A stretch of DNA of 64,000 nucleotides from Bacteroidaceae bacterium (GCA_902362595.1 CABIXF010000016.1:16119-80118); one strand, 5' to 3'. Numbered from the stretch's first letter, positions 27,109 through 37,296 are shown. Notes: a model not told the origin generated them from the letters alone. Numbers and translations are program-made.

Positions 27109-28482
27109 TTATTTCTTTACGGTACTTTTCTTAGCTGTTGCCTTTTTAGCCGGAGCTTTCTTTGCAGCCGGAGCCTTTTCTGTCTGCTCCTTATCCGCCA
27201 ACTCCGCTTTCAAATGCTTTACCTCGTCATTCAACTGTACCAGTTCTTCTTCCTGATTACGTATGGTAGTCAATAATGAATTCAATTCCTCATCTTCCAT
27301 ATCCACTGGATACAAAGAATTGACGCGAGCAATAAAGTCACCCAAAATATTCATGTAATTGGTGAACGCATCATACGGAGAATCACAAATACCACGATCC
27401 AAAGCCACTCCCATCTGCTTGGTGGTCATGAAACGGAAATTATTGCTTGCCTGCAGGTAATCCCAGTCTTGCTTGATTCGACGGTCTGAGCACAAGTGTA
27501 CACGTTCTGCCACGCTGTAAAGCTTATCAAAAGCTTCACGCTGCATCACGTTACCCAACCATGGGCTAATATCACGCTCTTCGTCTACCCATGACATCGG
27601 ATAAGGCACATCAATCATATCTACCGATTTCAGCTTAGTCACAATTTCTGAAGGAGTAGAGAACGTGATACCCTTCTGACGGGCACATTCAGGCAACGCT
27701 TTCAGGAATTCCAAAATATTGGAAGACAAGGGCTGGAAAATACCCAATGCAGAGAGTTCCATAAAAATATTGATGACCTGTTCGTTTTCCGGCAAAGAAG
27801 CAATCCAACCAATGTATTTATCGGCAAATAACGGATATTCGCTCCACTCACTGTTGGAGAAACGCAAGCTGATATCGTCAGACAACTTAAAGTCACGAAG
27901 CAACAGTTTCAGATTCGGATTCTCAGCGCAATGATACAAGTAGTGAGGACTCTTCCAGCCCAATACATGTTTCGCACCTTCAGCCAACATTCCTTTGAAA
28001 CCCATATCGGCTACAATGCCTCCAATTTCGTTATCGTAAATCAAACTGGAATTACGGAATACCTTAGGTTCCTGACCGAAATAATCCTTAATTTTCACAC
28101 GCATACGTTCTACTTCTTCCCGGAAGCAGGTTTCATTCTTCAAAGAAGACAAGCCGTGTGAATAAGGCTCGCAAAGGAACTCGCAGCAACCGGTTGCATT
28201 CAACTCATGCAATAGTTCAATGACTGCAGGCGCATGAATCTCCAACTGTTCCAAAGCAACTCCTGAAATAGACAATGCGACCTTAAATGCTCCATTTGAC
28301 GCTTTTGCCATTTCAATCAGGGTTTTCAAAGCAGGAATATAAGAGCGTTCAGCCACTTCATTCATACCCTGCTCATTGGCATAATCATCGTAATAATAAT
28401 GTTCCGAACCGATTTCAAAGAAACGATAACGTTTCAGATGAATAATCTGGTGTATTTCAAAGTAAAGACAAATTGTTTTCAT
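27109..28482 (-). CDS. GH57 family alpha-glucan hydrolase (alpha-amylase type)
   Basis: The 457-residue protein starts ICLYFEIHQIIHLKRY, the GH57 opening with the conserved His pair region, and has no signal peptide, so it is cytoplasmic. GH57 enzymes cut or rearrange alpha-1,4-glucans by a retaining mechanism. The C-terminal 30 residues are a Lys/Ala repeat (KKAPAKKATAKKS) preceded by a coiled coil, an odd histone-like tail. It is the last gene of an operon with a GT4 transferase and a debranching enzyme, so glycogen turnover is the likely role. Exact activity cannot be told. Confidence 0.88.
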   Translation of the reverse strand: MKTICLYFEIHQIIHLKRYRFFEIGSEHYYYDDYANEQGMNEVAERSYIPALKTLIEMAKASNGAFKVALSISGVALEQLEIHAPAVIELLHELNATGCCEFLCEPYSHGLSSLKNETCFREEVERMRVKIKDYFGQEPKVFRNSSLIYDNEIGGIVADMGFKGMLAEGAKHVLGWKSPHYLYHCAENPNLKLLLRDFKLSDDISLRFSNSEWSEYPLFADKYIGWIASLPENEQVINIFMELSALGIFQPLSSNILEFLKALPECARQKGITFSTPSEIVTKLKSVDMIDVPYPMSWVDEERDISPWLGNVMQREAFDKLYSVAERVHLCSDRRIKQDWDYLQASNNFRFMTTKQMGVALDRGICDSPYDAFTNYMNILGDFIARVNSLYPVDMEDEELNSLLTTIRNQEEELVQLNDEVKHLKAELADKEQTEKAPAAKKAPAKKATAKKSTVKK

Positions 28483-28497
28483 ATCGTATTGCTGTTT

Positions 28498-29769
28498 TTA
28501 TTTACCATAATTTTTTAAGACTTGCTCGTAAAGTCCACGAATCTTCACGCCGACCTTCTCCCATACAATACCATCCACTTCTTTCTTTCCTTCATCGCGG
28601 AGATATTCATACAATGAATCATTGGTACAAATAGAATGGATGGCATCTGCCATGGCATGTATATCCCAATAATCGGTTTTTATGCACTTGGAAAGGATTT
28701 CTGCACAACCAGACTGTTTGGAAATAATCGTCGGTACACAACACTGCATAGCTTCCAACGGCGAAATACCAAACGGCTCGGATACCGAAGGCATGATATA
28801 TACATCGCTCAACTTCAAAACCTCATACACCTGTTTTCCTTTCATGAATCCCGGGAAATGGAATCGGTCGGCAATACCTCTTTCCGCCGCCAGGCGAATC
28901 ATGGCATTCATCATGTCACCGCTTCCAGCCATCACAAAACGTACATTACGGGCGCGTTTCAAAACCATAGCGGCAGCTTCCACAAAATATTCCGGTCCCT
29001 TTTGCATAGTGATACGCCCCAAGAAGGTCACAATCTTCTCTTTGGGGTTCTTCTTTACCTGGATATCCTGAATCTCCTTAGAAAGCGGAGATACGGCATT
29101 GTGTACGGTAAATACCTTGCGAGGATCCTGATAATATTTATTGATTACGGTCTGACGGGTAAGCTCGCTCACACACATGATGCAATCTGCATGATCCATA
29201 CCGTTCTTCTCTATAGAATAGACTGTAGGATTTACATTGCCTCTACTACGGTCAAAGTCTGTAGCATGTACATGAATAACCAGCGGCTTTCCTGATACCT
29301 GCTTTGCATGGATACCTGCTGGATAAGTCAGCCAATCATGTGAATGAATGATATCAAACTGTTGCTGACGGGCCACTACCCCGGCCACGATAGAATAGTT
29401 ATTAATTTCTTCATGCAAATTATCCGGGTATCTTCCTGAAAATTCCAAACAGCCCAAATCATTCGTGTGCATGTAATTGAAATCCGCATAAATATGATCA
29501 CGCAAATCATAGTAAAGCTGTGGGTCCATATAACTCCCCACTCTGTCTTTTACGTAATCCCATTGTACGTCACGCCACACAATGGGCACGCTGTTCATTC
29601 CTATGATACGTAAAAAACTCTGATCTTCATCTCCCCAAGGTTTCGGAATACAGAAAGTAATTTCCATATCCTGCTGCTGGGCAAGTCCATGAGTCAATCC
29701 ATAACTGGCTGTGCCTAATCCTCCTAAAATATGAGGAGGAAATTCCCAACCAAACATCAAAACTTTCAT
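28498..29769 (-). CDS. GT4 glycosyltransferase, probably glycogen synthase
   Basis: The 423-residue protein has a GT-B fold: N-terminal FGWEFPPHILGGLGTASYGL with the GGLG donor loop, DIIHSHDWLTYPAGI, and the C-terminal EX7E motif (SEPFGISPLEAMQ). In Bacteroidetes such GT4 proteins sit with GH57 and debranching genes and are taken to extend alpha-glucan chains. It lies 14 bases after the debranching-enzyme gene and 15 before GH57. Specificity for ADP- or UDP-glucose is not visible. Confidence 0.86.
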   Translation of the reverse strand: MKVLMFGWEFPPHILGGLGTASYGLTHGLAQQQDMEITFCIPKPWGDEDQSFLRIIGMNSVPIVWRDVQWDYVKDRVGSYMDPQLYYDLRDHIYADFNYMHTNDLGCLEFSGRYPDNLHEEINNYSIVAGVVARQQQFDIIHSHDWLTYPAGIHAKQVSGKPLVIHVHATDFDRSRGNVNPTVYSIEKNGMDHADCIMCVSELTRQTVINKYYQDPRKVFTVHNAVSPLSKEIQDIQVKKNPKEKIVTFLGRITMQKGPEYFVEAAAMVLKRARNVRFVMAGSGDMMNAMIRLAAERGIADRFHFPGFMKGKQVYEVLKLSDVYIMPSVSEPFGISPLEAMQCCVPTIISKQSGCAEILSKCIKTDYWDIHAMADAIHSICTNDSLYEYLRDEGKKEVDGIVWEKVGVKIRGLYEQVLKNYGK

Positions 29770-29783
29770 ACAAACTCCTCCTC

Positions 29784-31721
29784 TTATTGATTGTTATATT
29801 TCTCCAACAAATTCAATGTACGTAAAATCTCAGCTACATTCATCGCAAACGAAATGGCACCTCTTCCCTGGAAAGGTGGATTGCCATCAAACAATTCTGG
29901 TATGGAACCTATACAATGACAAGTCATCTGGTCCTCGTAACTAATCAACTGACGCTCTGCAAAAGAAATTGCACTCCGCTTATAAATACGCAAGTAAGCT
30001 TCCAGATAGAAACCCTCCAACCAAGGCCATGCAGTCCCCTGGTGATATGCATAATCGCGCTGAAGTTGAGGACCTACATAATTCGGATTATAACCGCCAC
30101 TCTTCGGACTCAGAGAACGAAGACCCTTCGGAGTAAGCAATTCTTTGGTTACAATATCAATCACCCCTTTCTTCTGTTTGGAGTCGAGCGGAGAGTAATC
30201 GAATGCTGCCGCGAAAATCATATTCGGACGTACACTCCAATCCATCATATCTCCGTCTACATAATCCAACAAATAGCCATATTCATTCAAAAAAGTATGT
30301 ATAAAAGAAGGAGCGGCTTTCTCCGAGAACTGGTGTAAATATGCAGCAAAGCCCTCGTCCCCAGCAAGTAAATCAGCTACGAAACAGAGGGCATTATACC
30401 ATAACGCATTAAATTCTACTACATATCCCGTTCGGGCCACCACCGGACGTCCATTGACTGTAGAATTCATCCACGTGACCACTTTTTCTTTTCCATTTGT
30501 ATAAACCAAACCATTATCGTGTACCGCCAAATTTGGATGTTTGCTACCGGCAAGATATTCCATCACGTCTTTCAACAATTTCCCATACTTCATTCTTGCC
30601 TCATCCCATGACACCATCTTGGCATATTGCTGTATGGCCCATACCATCCATAAAAGTACATCCGGATGTTCAATTTCCGTCACCTTAAGATGAATGTCTT
30701 TTCCTTCCATAAATGAATAAACAGCTTTTATGGCAGTATCCATTATCATTTCAAACTTACCCACCTCTCCAATAGAAAGAGTCAGTCCTGGCAAAGAGAT
30801 AAACATGTCGCGTGCACGACATTTAAACCAAGGATATCCAGCCAAAATGTAGGATTCACCTTCCTGTTTATTTAGGAACTGATGAGCAGAGTTAATCAAA
30901 CAGTTCTTAAAATTATTACGTGGAGTACGCTGCTCCACTTCGGCCACGAACAAAGCATTTAAAGAAAGTGTTTCTATCGGAGAAACCCCACCAGAAAATG
31001 TGACAGATTCACCCTTTTTGATACTAACTTCAAAATAGCCCGGAACATATAAATCTTCATTGAAATCATATCCCCGTTCACGCTCCTTGGGATATTCAAT
31101 ACCTCTATACCAGTCCGGATGGAAACAGAATTCATTTTCTTTACTCAACTGCATGTAAAGCTCCGGATATCCGGGATACATACAAGTCTTGATTCCATTC
31201 TCCACAAGATCATAATGACGGCTGGCTTGTGCATTTTCATGAGTATACTGACGCACACTCCGAAATGCCAAATAAGGACGAAGGCGAAGAGTCGTTTCAG
31301 AATGTGCATCCATCAATGTATACCGAATCAATATACGGTTTTCATGATGTACAAAAACCTTCTCCTTCTTCAATACTACTCCTCCGACACGATAAATTGT
31401 AGTCGGAACTTTCTCACATTCAAATTCTCGGATGTACTTATGACCTCTTGGACTGAAATTATCACCTCCATACTTGTGCAAACCCAAATTAAATTCTGCA
31501 CCATGCTGAATGACCGTTTCATCCAAAGAAGAAAGCAATACATGATTTTCATCGTCCAACTCAGGCACCGGTATTACCAGCAAACCATGATACTTGCGGG
31601 TATTACAGTCAACGATAGTCGAACAATGATATGCCCCCGAGCGATTCGTACGAAGAATTTCTCTAGTCAGAGTTTCTTCCAGATTTGTCATTATAGTTTT
31701 GTCAAATCGTAAATAACTCAT
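29784..31721 (-). CDS. Glycogen debranching enzyme (amylo-alpha-1,6-glucosidase family)
   Basis: The 645-residue protein has the GDE N-terminal beta-sandwich (about 15-230: TNRSGAYHCSTIVDCNTRKYHGLLV) and the C-terminal (alpha/alpha)6 barrel (about 290-640) with AGYPWFKCRARDMFISLPGL and RDYAYHQGTAWPW, which hold the acidic catalytic residues. No signal peptide. It removes alpha-1,6 branches during glycogen breakdown. First gene of the minus-strand operon with GT4 and GH57. A second Met at residue 11 is an alternative start. Confidence 0.92.
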   Translation of the reverse strand: MSYLRFDKTIMTNLEETLTREILRTNRSGAYHCSTIVDCNTRKYHGLLVIPVPELDDENHVLLSSLDETVIQHGAEFNLGLHKYGGDNFSPRGHKYIREFECEKVPTTIYRVGGVVLKKEKVFVHHENRILIRYTLMDAHSETTLRLRPYLAFRSVRQYTHENAQASRHYDLVENGIKTCMYPGYPELYMQLSKENEFCFHPDWYRGIEYPKERERGYDFNEDLYVPGYFEVSIKKGESVTFSGGVSPIETLSLNALFVAEVEQRTPRNNFKNCLINSAHQFLNKQEGESYILAGYPWFKCRARDMFISLPGLTLSIGEVGKFEMIMDTAIKAVYSFMEGKDIHLKVTEIEHPDVLLWMVWAIQQYAKMVSWDEARMKYGKLLKDVMEYLAGSKHPNLAVHDNGLVYTNGKEKVVTWMNSTVNGRPVVARTGYVVEFNALWYNALCFVADLLAGDEGFAAYLHQFSEKAAPSFIHTFLNEYGYLLDYVDGDMMDWSVRPNMIFAAAFDYSPLDSKQKKGVIDIVTKELLTPKGLRSLSPKSGGYNPNYVGPQLQRDYAYHQGTAWPWLEGFYLEAYLRIYKRSAISFAERQLISYEDQMTCHCIGSIPELFDGNPPFQGRGAISFAMNVAEILRTLNLLEKYNNQ

Positions 31722-31783
31722 AGTTGTATATTAAGGTTATAAATTAATATTCGTTCTAAAAAGATGTTATATTTATTTCACCT

Positions 31784-31813
31784 CAAAATTAATGATTAAA
31801 AACTAATAGCAAA
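31784..31813 (-). promoter_or_regulatory. Promoter of the debranching-GT4-GH57 operon
   Basis: On the minus strand TTTG (31810-31813) and TAATTTTG (31784-31791) are 18 bases apart, one short of the usual range, with a leader of about 55 bases. The rest of the 298-base gap holds only the serS terminator. Confidence 0.55.
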
Positions 31814-31938
31814 ACCAAATTGCCTTTTTTTTGCCGTTAAATCCTCTTTTTTCTACAAAAAACATCTTTAAGCCAAATATAAGCCTACAAATGCCTCACA
31901 CGCATATATAAAGCATTTCAATCAGTCCCATAAAGCAT

Positions 31939-31984
31939 AAAAAATCGTCTGACACCCCCTCCCGAAGATAAGGGTGTCAGACGA
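31939..31984 (-). terminator. Intrinsic terminator after serS
   Basis: TCGTCTGACACCC and GGGTGTCAGACGA form a 13-bp perfect stem; on the minus strand it runs into TTTTTTATG. Confidence 0.92.
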
Positions 31985-32019
31985 CATCACTCAAATATTA
32001 AAAGACTTACTTATTCTTA

Positions 32020-33294
32020 TCAATCTATTATGTCAAAGCCACAATACGGAACGAGTGCCTTCGGAATGCGAATACCTTCCGGAGTCTGATTATTTTCAAG
32101 CAATGCAGCTACAATACGCGGCAAAGCCAAAGCAGAACCATTCAACGTATGACAGAGTTCAGTTTTCTTATCGGCTGTACGATAACGGCATTTCAAACGA
32201 TTAGCTTGATAAGTATCAAAATTAGAAACAGAGCTTACTTCCAACCAACGTTTCTGTGCTTCAGAATATACTTCAAAATCAAAGCAAAGTGCTGCCGTAA
32301 AACTCATATCCCCTCCACAAAGGCGAAGAATTCTATAAGGAAGTTCTAGTTTTTTCAACAAGCCTTCCACATGGTCCAACATTTCTTGATGAGATTGTTT
32401 TGAATGTTCCGGCTTATCAATTCGTACCAATTCCACTTTAGAAAACTCATGCAGACGATTCAAACCACGCACATCCTTTCCATAAGAACCGGCCTCACGA
32501 CGGAAACATTGCGTATATGCACAGTTCTTAATTGGAAGCTGTTTCTCGTCCAAAATCACATCACGATAAATATTGGTGACCGGGACTTCAGCTGTCGGAA
32601 TCAGATACAAATCATCCAAATCACAATGATACATCTGTGCCTCTTTATCTGGCAATTGCCCCGTACCATAACCAGAAGCCGCATTGACTACTGTAGGAGG
32701 CATTATTTCTTCATATCCTGCTGCACGAGCCTCATCCAAGAAGAAATTAATCAAAGCACGTTGCAAACGCGCTCCTTTTCCTTTATATACAGGAAAACCA
32801 GCTCCTGTAATCTTTACACCAAGATCAAAATCTATCAAATCATATTTTTTTGCAAGTTCCCAATGAGGCAGTGCATCTTTTGGAAGTTCAGTCTCCATCC
32901 CTCCCATCTTTTCTACTACATTGTCTTCTGCACCAAAACCTTCTGGTACGCTCTCATAAGGAACATTCGGAATAGTATAAAGCAAATTCTGCATATCTTC
33001 TGCCGCCTTATCCATTTCTGCCTGCAGATTCTTGCTAACTTCCTTAATCTCAGCTACACGAGCCTTGGCAGCTTCAGCTTCCTCCTTCTTTCCTTCTTTC
33101 ATCAACGCACCAATAGCTTTCGATGTAGAATTCACTTCTGAAAGATTTTTATCTAATTGATTCTGTGCACTACGTCTCTGATCATTCAATTCAAGCACTT
33201 TGGCAATTGTTTCTTTTGCATTAGCAAAATGCTTTTTTTCCAATCCACGAATAACCTTGTCGGTATCTTCTGTAATCTGTTTAATGGTAAGCAT
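32020..33294 (-). CDS. serS: Seryl-tRNA synthetase
   Basis: The 424-residue class II synthetase has the N-terminal tRNA-binding coiled coil (about 25-105), motif 2 (TQCFRREAGSYGKDVRGLNRLHEFSKVELV is split by the usual loop) and motif 3 (LPRIVAALLENNQ). It charges tRNA-Ser. Length and motifs are standard. It has its own promoter (TATCTTTG at 33336-33343) and terminator. Confidence 0.98.
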   Translation of the reverse strand: MLTIKQITEDTDKVIRGLEKKHFANAKETIAKVLELNDQRRSAQNQLDKNLSEVNSTSKAIGALMKEGKKEEAEAAKARVAEIKEVSKNLQAEMDKAAEDMQNLLYTIPNVPYESVPEGFGAEDNVVEKMGGMETELPKDALPHWELAKKYDLIDFDLGVKITGAGFPVYKGKGARLQRALINFFLDEARAAGYEEIMPPTVVNAASGYGTGQLPDKEAQMYHCDLDDLYLIPTAEVPVTNIYRDVILDEKQLPIKNCAYTQCFRREAGSYGKDVRGLNRLHEFSKVELVRIDKPEHSKQSHQEMLDHVEGLLKKLELPYRILRLCGGDMSFTAALCFDFEVYSEAQKRWLEVSSVSNFDTYQANRLKCRYRTADKKTELCHTLNGSALALPRIVAALLENNQTPEGIRIPKALVPYCGFDIID

Positions 33295-33335
33295 ATCTTT
33301 TTACTTTTTAGTATAATCCTCACTCTTTTGTGTTG

Positions 33336-33343
33336 CAAAGATA
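33336..33343 (-). promoter_or_regulatory. -7 box of serS
   Basis: TATCTTTG on the minus strand, 41 bases before the start, with a weak TTTA about 19-20 bases upstream. Confidence 0.6.
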
Positions 33344-33395
33344 TAGTTTTTTATTTGAATACGTAAACAGATGTCTCGTATAAAATCAGTTCCTT

Positions 33396-34592
33396 CTAGA
33401 AAACAGGAAGAGTGTAAACCAATCCCAATGAGATTCGCTGATGATTGTAACTTTCTGCTCCCCATCGACGAGCTCTCTCCGTCAAATGTACATTTTTATA
33501 TAATAGGTGCAAATAACAAAGCAGTTCACTGTTTTTCAATGGATAATACTCAGCACAAAGCTGTGCATTCCAAACCCGACGATAAGTACCCGCCGAGATA
33601 TTGCCGGATGATTTAAACACATTGCCCTGTTCATAGACTCCCTTCACGTATACATTCCAATGAGAAGCTACCCGATAATCTAAATTAAAAATGGTCGTGA
33701 AGTAATCCACATCCGACAAAGTCTGCCCTGCTCCATCCTGTACGGTCACTCCACTAATCAATCCTTTCGAATCAATTCCTTCACGGGAATACATAAAATC
33801 AATATACCCCAAAAAAGGCTTCTTGTCCCATACATTACCGCAGGTAAAATAAAAGACATTTTTATTTTTGGCCAACTGCCCATACGAAAGAGAATAACGA
33901 AGCTGCATGGCATGATTTACAAAATATCCGTCCCAGTTTACTGTAGCCAGCAAAGGTATTTTGGTCGGCTCCACCCCTTCAGGCAAACCGTACATGAACT
34001 GATCATTGCTGTCACCATTCCGATTATTAGTTAACTGAAAATTGAATTCATGACTGTCGTTCATTTTATAAGCCACATTCAAACCTGCCTGATAACAAGG
34101 TATCGTATTGTTAAAATCAGAATAATGTCGCACTTTAATGGCATTCACCCAGCACTCATACCCACTGAACTGTACAGGCTGCTTTCCTGCAGTCAACTTC
34201 CACTTATCATTCAACTGCCAACCTACCATGGCCAGTTCCACCGACCCGGAAAGATTGTCCAAAGGAATATTTGGCGTTGTGTACTGATTCAAGGACTGGC
34301 GGAAATGATACGTAAATTTCTCATGGAATCCTCCCAGCACTTCCAAACGAATACGCTGCACCTTGAAAGCTGCCTCATCCAGTTCTCCATTCTGAAAAGA
34401 CGCATCCACTGCCGAGCAGAACTGGATATTCATATCTGCCCAATCGACTTTTCGCTGACCGTCGGTCAACCGTTCCAACAAGGATTCTTCCCCAAAAGAT
34501 ATCATCGGTTCACTCTGTGCGGCTGCCATTGTCACTCCTCCCAACCACAGACCTAAGATGATACCACTCCGTTTCATGTATTTTTTTACCAT
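33396..34592 (-). CDS. OprP-like porin / outer-membrane beta-barrel protein
   Basis: The protein of about 398 residues has a signal peptide (KRSGIILGLWLGGVTMAAAQ) and barrel-type alternation, ending in YTLPVF with a terminal Phe. Segments such as FKVQRIRLEVLGGFHEKFTYHFRQ and WKLTAGKQPVQFSGYE resemble the phosphate-selective porin O/P family. It is downstream of kdsA, 23 bases away with this start, apparently as the last gene of the miaA operon. The start is uncertain: ATG codons at 34610, 34592 and 34577 are all in frame; 34592 has AGGA in front of it. The cargo is unknown. Confidence 0.75.
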   Translation of the reverse strand: MVKKYMKRSGIILGLWLGGVTMAAAQSEPMISFGEESLLERLTDGQRKVDWADMNIQFCSAVDASFQNGELDEAAFKVQRIRLEVLGGFHEKFTYHFRQSLNQYTTPNIPLDNLSGSVELAMVGWQLNDKWKLTAGKQPVQFSGYECWVNAIKVRHYSDFNNTIPCYQAGLNVAYKMNDSHEFNFQLTNNRNGDSNDQFMYGLPEGVEPTKIPLLATVNWDGYFVNHAMQLRYSLSYGQLAKNKNVFYFTCGNVWDKKPFLGYIDFMYSREGIDSKGLISGVTVQDGAGQTLSDVDYFTTIFNLDYRVASHWNVYVKGVYEQGNVFKSSGNISAGTYRRVWNAQLCAEYYPLKNSELLCYLHLLYKNVHLTERARRWGAESYNHQRISLGLVYTLPVF

Positions 34593-34615
34593 GTTCCTGA
34601 ACCGCCACATAAAGA

Positions 34616-35419
34616 TTACAGACTTTGGCGAATACGAACCAATTTTACAAGCAAGTCTTCCAGCAAATCCAACTTCAACATGTTGGCTCCATCACTTTTT
34701 GCCTTCGAGGGATCCTCATGCGTCTCCATAAACAAGCCATCCACTCCCACAGCCACTCCTGCTTTTGCCATCGTTTCGATGAGCTGCGGCATTCCTCCAG
34801 TCACACCTGAAGTTTGATTGGGCTGCTGCAAAGAATGAGTTACATCCAATATCACCGGATGGCCGAACGACTGCATCTCAGGTATACCTCTGTAATCCAC
34901 AATCAAATCCTGATACCCAAATGTCGTTCCACGTTCTGTCAACATCACCTGGTCGTTTCCTGCCTCTACCACCTTATCTGCCGCAAACCGCATGGCTGCC
35001 GGTGAAAGAAACTGCCCCTTCTTGATATTGACTATCTTTCCCGTACGGGCAGCCGCTACCAGCAAATCAGTCTGTCGACAAAGGAAAGCGGGAATCTGCA
35101 AAACATCCACATATTCAGCAGCCATTTCTGCTTCCGGTTCCGTATGAATATCCGTCACGACAGGTACATCAAACGTATTCCGCACTTTTGCCAGAATCTT
35201 CAGTGCCTTTTCATCTCCAATGCCCGTAAAAGAATCCAGTCGCGACCGATTCGCTTTCCGATAGGACCCTTTAAATACATAAGGAATATGCAACTTATCC
35301 GTAATCTTCACAATCCGTTCCGCAATACGAAGAGCCATATCCTCTCCTTCTATTACACACGGTCCTGCCAGCAGGAAAAACATATCTTTTCGCTTTAAAT
35401 CAGAAATATTCTTTATCAT
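34616..35419 (-). CDS. kdsA: KDO-8-phosphate synthase (2-dehydro-3-deoxyphosphooctonate aldolase)
   Basis: The 267-residue protein matches KdsA: FFLLAGPCVIEGEDMALRIAE, VFKGSYRKANRSRLDSFTG, DVLQIPAFLCRQTDLLVAAA and VTHSLQQPNQTSGVTGG. It condenses phosphoenolpyruvate with arabinose 5-phosphate to make KDO 8-phosphate for the lipopolysaccharide core. It starts one base after the stop of the lipid-kinase gene, so the two are translationally linked. Confidence 0.97.
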   Translation of the reverse strand: MIKNISDLKRKDMFFLLAGPCVIEGEDMALRIAERIVKITDKLHIPYVFKGSYRKANRSRLDSFTGIGDEKALKILAKVRNTFDVPVVTDIHTEPEAEMAAEYVDVLQIPAFLCRQTDLLVAAARTGKIVNIKKGQFLSPAAMRFAADKVVEAGNDQVMLTERGTTFGYQDLIVDYRGIPEMQSFGHPVILDVTHSLQQPNQTSGVTGGMPQLIETMAKAGVAVGVDGLFMETHEDPSKAKSDGANMLKLDLLEDLLVKLVRIRQSL

Positions 35420-35420
35420 A

Positions 35421-36353
35421 TTAATTAGGTATTATCAAAGTTATCGCTTCTGGAGAAATAGTTATTTCAATCGGGAAATGACGGTCTAACCACAGACGCC
35501 CATCCAAACTGACTTCCGCATTTTGCGCACGCAATACCTTGACACATCGCGTACGATAAGGTTTCACGATTTTGTGATTCAGCAATCGCCCTTGCTGTAG
35601 CATCCACAATCCTGAAACCAATTCACGAAGTTCAGGACGATATACAACAGACACATCAAGCCATCCATTATAAGGCACTGCACTTGGAGTCAACCCATAC
35701 CCATAGGCACTCCCCACAGCCACAGCCATGATACGTCCACGAATATGTTCATCATTTACCCTCAAATGCATCCGATATAATTTCCGTTCAAATGCCACCA
35801 AAAACAAAGAAGCAAGATAAGATATCAATGGAATTCCCCAAAATCTACGGGTTTCATTCGTAATCCGTACAATTCGGGCTCCCAATCCCATATAAACCGC
35901 ATTCAAGAAATAACGGGTCTGGTGCTGCTCCCCATCAAAATAACAAAAGACTCCAATGTCAATTTTCCGCAAGCGACGGTTAATCAAGACATCTACTGCC
36001 ATTTTATAATCGTCCGAACTCAATCCCCAATATTTGGCAAAATCATTTCCGATTCCATTCGGAATGATTCCCAATGCAATTTTCTGTTTGTCTTCCACCT
36101 CGGAATTCATGATTCCATTCAACGCATCATTCATGGCTCCGTCACCTCCTACCACCACAATGGTAAGATATCCGTTATTCGCCATCGTTTTTGCCAGACG
36201 TTCCACAGACCCAAATCCTTCCGACTGCACATAGTCATACTTCACTTTACACTCGTCCATGTAAGCACGAATATTCCGCCAGCGCTTTTGCGCTTTACGA
36301 CTTCCGGCCTTAGGGTTATATATCACCCCCCATCTGTCTGGTTCTACTGCCAT
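35421..36353 (-). CDS. Diacylglycerol/lipid kinase family protein (YegS/DagK type)
   Basis: The 310-residue protein has the DAGK catalytic fold: WGVIYNPKAGSRKAQKRW at the start, the nucleotide motif VVVGGDGAMNDALNGIM and IGIIPNGIGNDFAKYWGL. Such kinases phosphorylate diacylglycerol or related lipids at the membrane. The coding frame is open 108 bases further upstream, overlapping miaA, but MAVEPDRW at 36353, just past the miaA stop (36359), is the natural start. It lies between miaA and kdsA. Confidence 0.92.
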   Translation of the reverse strand: MAVEPDRWGVIYNPKAGSRKAQKRWRNIRAYMDECKVKYDYVQSEGFGSVERLAKTMANNGYLTIVVVGGDGAMNDALNGIMNSEVEDKQKIALGIIPNGIGNDFAKYWGLSSDDYKMAVDVLINRRLRKIDIGVFCYFDGEQHQTRYFLNAVYMGLGARIVRITNETRRFWGIPLISYLASLFLVAFERKLYRMHLRVNDEHIRGRIMAVAVGSAYGYGLTPSAVPYNGWLDVSVVYRPELRELVSGLWMLQQGRLLNHKIVKPYRTRCVKVLRAQNAEVSLDGRLWLDRHFPIEITISPEAITLIIPN

Positions 36354-36358
36354 ATCCG

Positions 36359-37270
36359 TTAATTTATCAAATCCATAATTCGTTTTACATTCTCCTCGGT
36401 CGAAGCCTCCGCATTCATCCAATGAATGTGGAATCCTCTTCTTTCCATACCCCTGAACCATGTCATCTGCCGTTTGGCAAACTGATGTATGGCTATTTCA
36501 AGCTGGGTGAACATCTCCTCATACGAAAGCTTTCCAACCACATACAAGGTAAGATACTTATACTCCAATCCATAATAAATCAAATCATCCGGATGGATAC
36601 CCTCAGCCAACAAGGATTTCACCTCATCCACCATCCCTTCCTCCAAACGCTTCTCCAACCGCCGGGTAATTTTTTCTCTCCGCAATTCACGGTTAATATC
36701 TACTCCGACAATCAAACTGTTTATTTCCGGGAAGGAACGCGCATTGACATCCTGCTTTAAATAGTATTCTTCTATTTCAATGGCGCGGATAGCCCGCTTC
36801 ACGGTATCCACATCTGTGGAATTATGCAACTTCTTATAGTGACTCAATATCTCAGTCAACTCATCCAAAGACTTGGCAGACAGACGTGCACGCAACTCCT
36901 TATTTTCCGGCACAGGAAGAAGACGGTAGCCTTTCAATATTGACTCCAAATACATGCCTGTTCCCCCACATAAAATCGGCATAAGTCCTCTGGCCTTCAT
37001 GTCTTCATACGCCGCTAAAAAATCCCGCTGGTATTCGAATACATTGTATTTATATCCCGGATCCACAATATCAATCAAATGATAAGGAATCCGATATCCG
37101 TCTACTACATAATCCGATAGGTCTTTCCCTGTACCCAAATCCATCCTACGATACACCTGCCGACTATCTCCGCTAATAATTTCCGTTTTCAAACGCGCTG
37201 CCAGTGCCGCAGCCAAAGAAGTTTTTCCTGAGGCTGTAGGACCAAGTATCGTAATCAAATCATAATTCAT
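36359..37270 (-). CDS. miaA: tRNA dimethylallyltransferase MiaA
   Basis: The 303-residue protein has the P-loop GPTASGKT (10-17), DSRQVYRRMDLGTGK, the PILCGGTGMYLESI block and a C-terminal FAKRQMTWFRG. It isopentenylates A37 of tRNAs reading UNN codons, in the cytoplasm. The start at 37270 gives the normal family N-terminus and is supported by the -7 box at 37297-37304; a longer open frame upstream overlaps that promoter. First gene of miaA-lipid kinase-kdsA-porin. Confidence 0.97.
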   Translation of the reverse strand: MNYDLITILGPTASGKTSLAAALAARLKTEIISGDSRQVYRRMDLGTGKDLSDYVVDGYRIPYHLIDIVDPGYKYNVFEYQRDFLAAYEDMKARGLMPILCGGTGMYLESILKGYRLLPVPENKELRARLSAKSLDELTEILSHYKKLHNSTDVDTVKRAIRAIEIEEYYLKQDVNARSFPEINSLIVGVDINRELRREKITRRLEKRLEEGMVDEVKSLLAEGIHPDDLIYYGLEYKYLTLYVVGKLSYEEMFTQLEIAIHQFAKRQMTWFRGMERRGFHIHWMNAEASTEENVKRIMDLIN

Positions 37271-37296
37271 AAGAACAAAATTGAGGAGTTCGGCAG

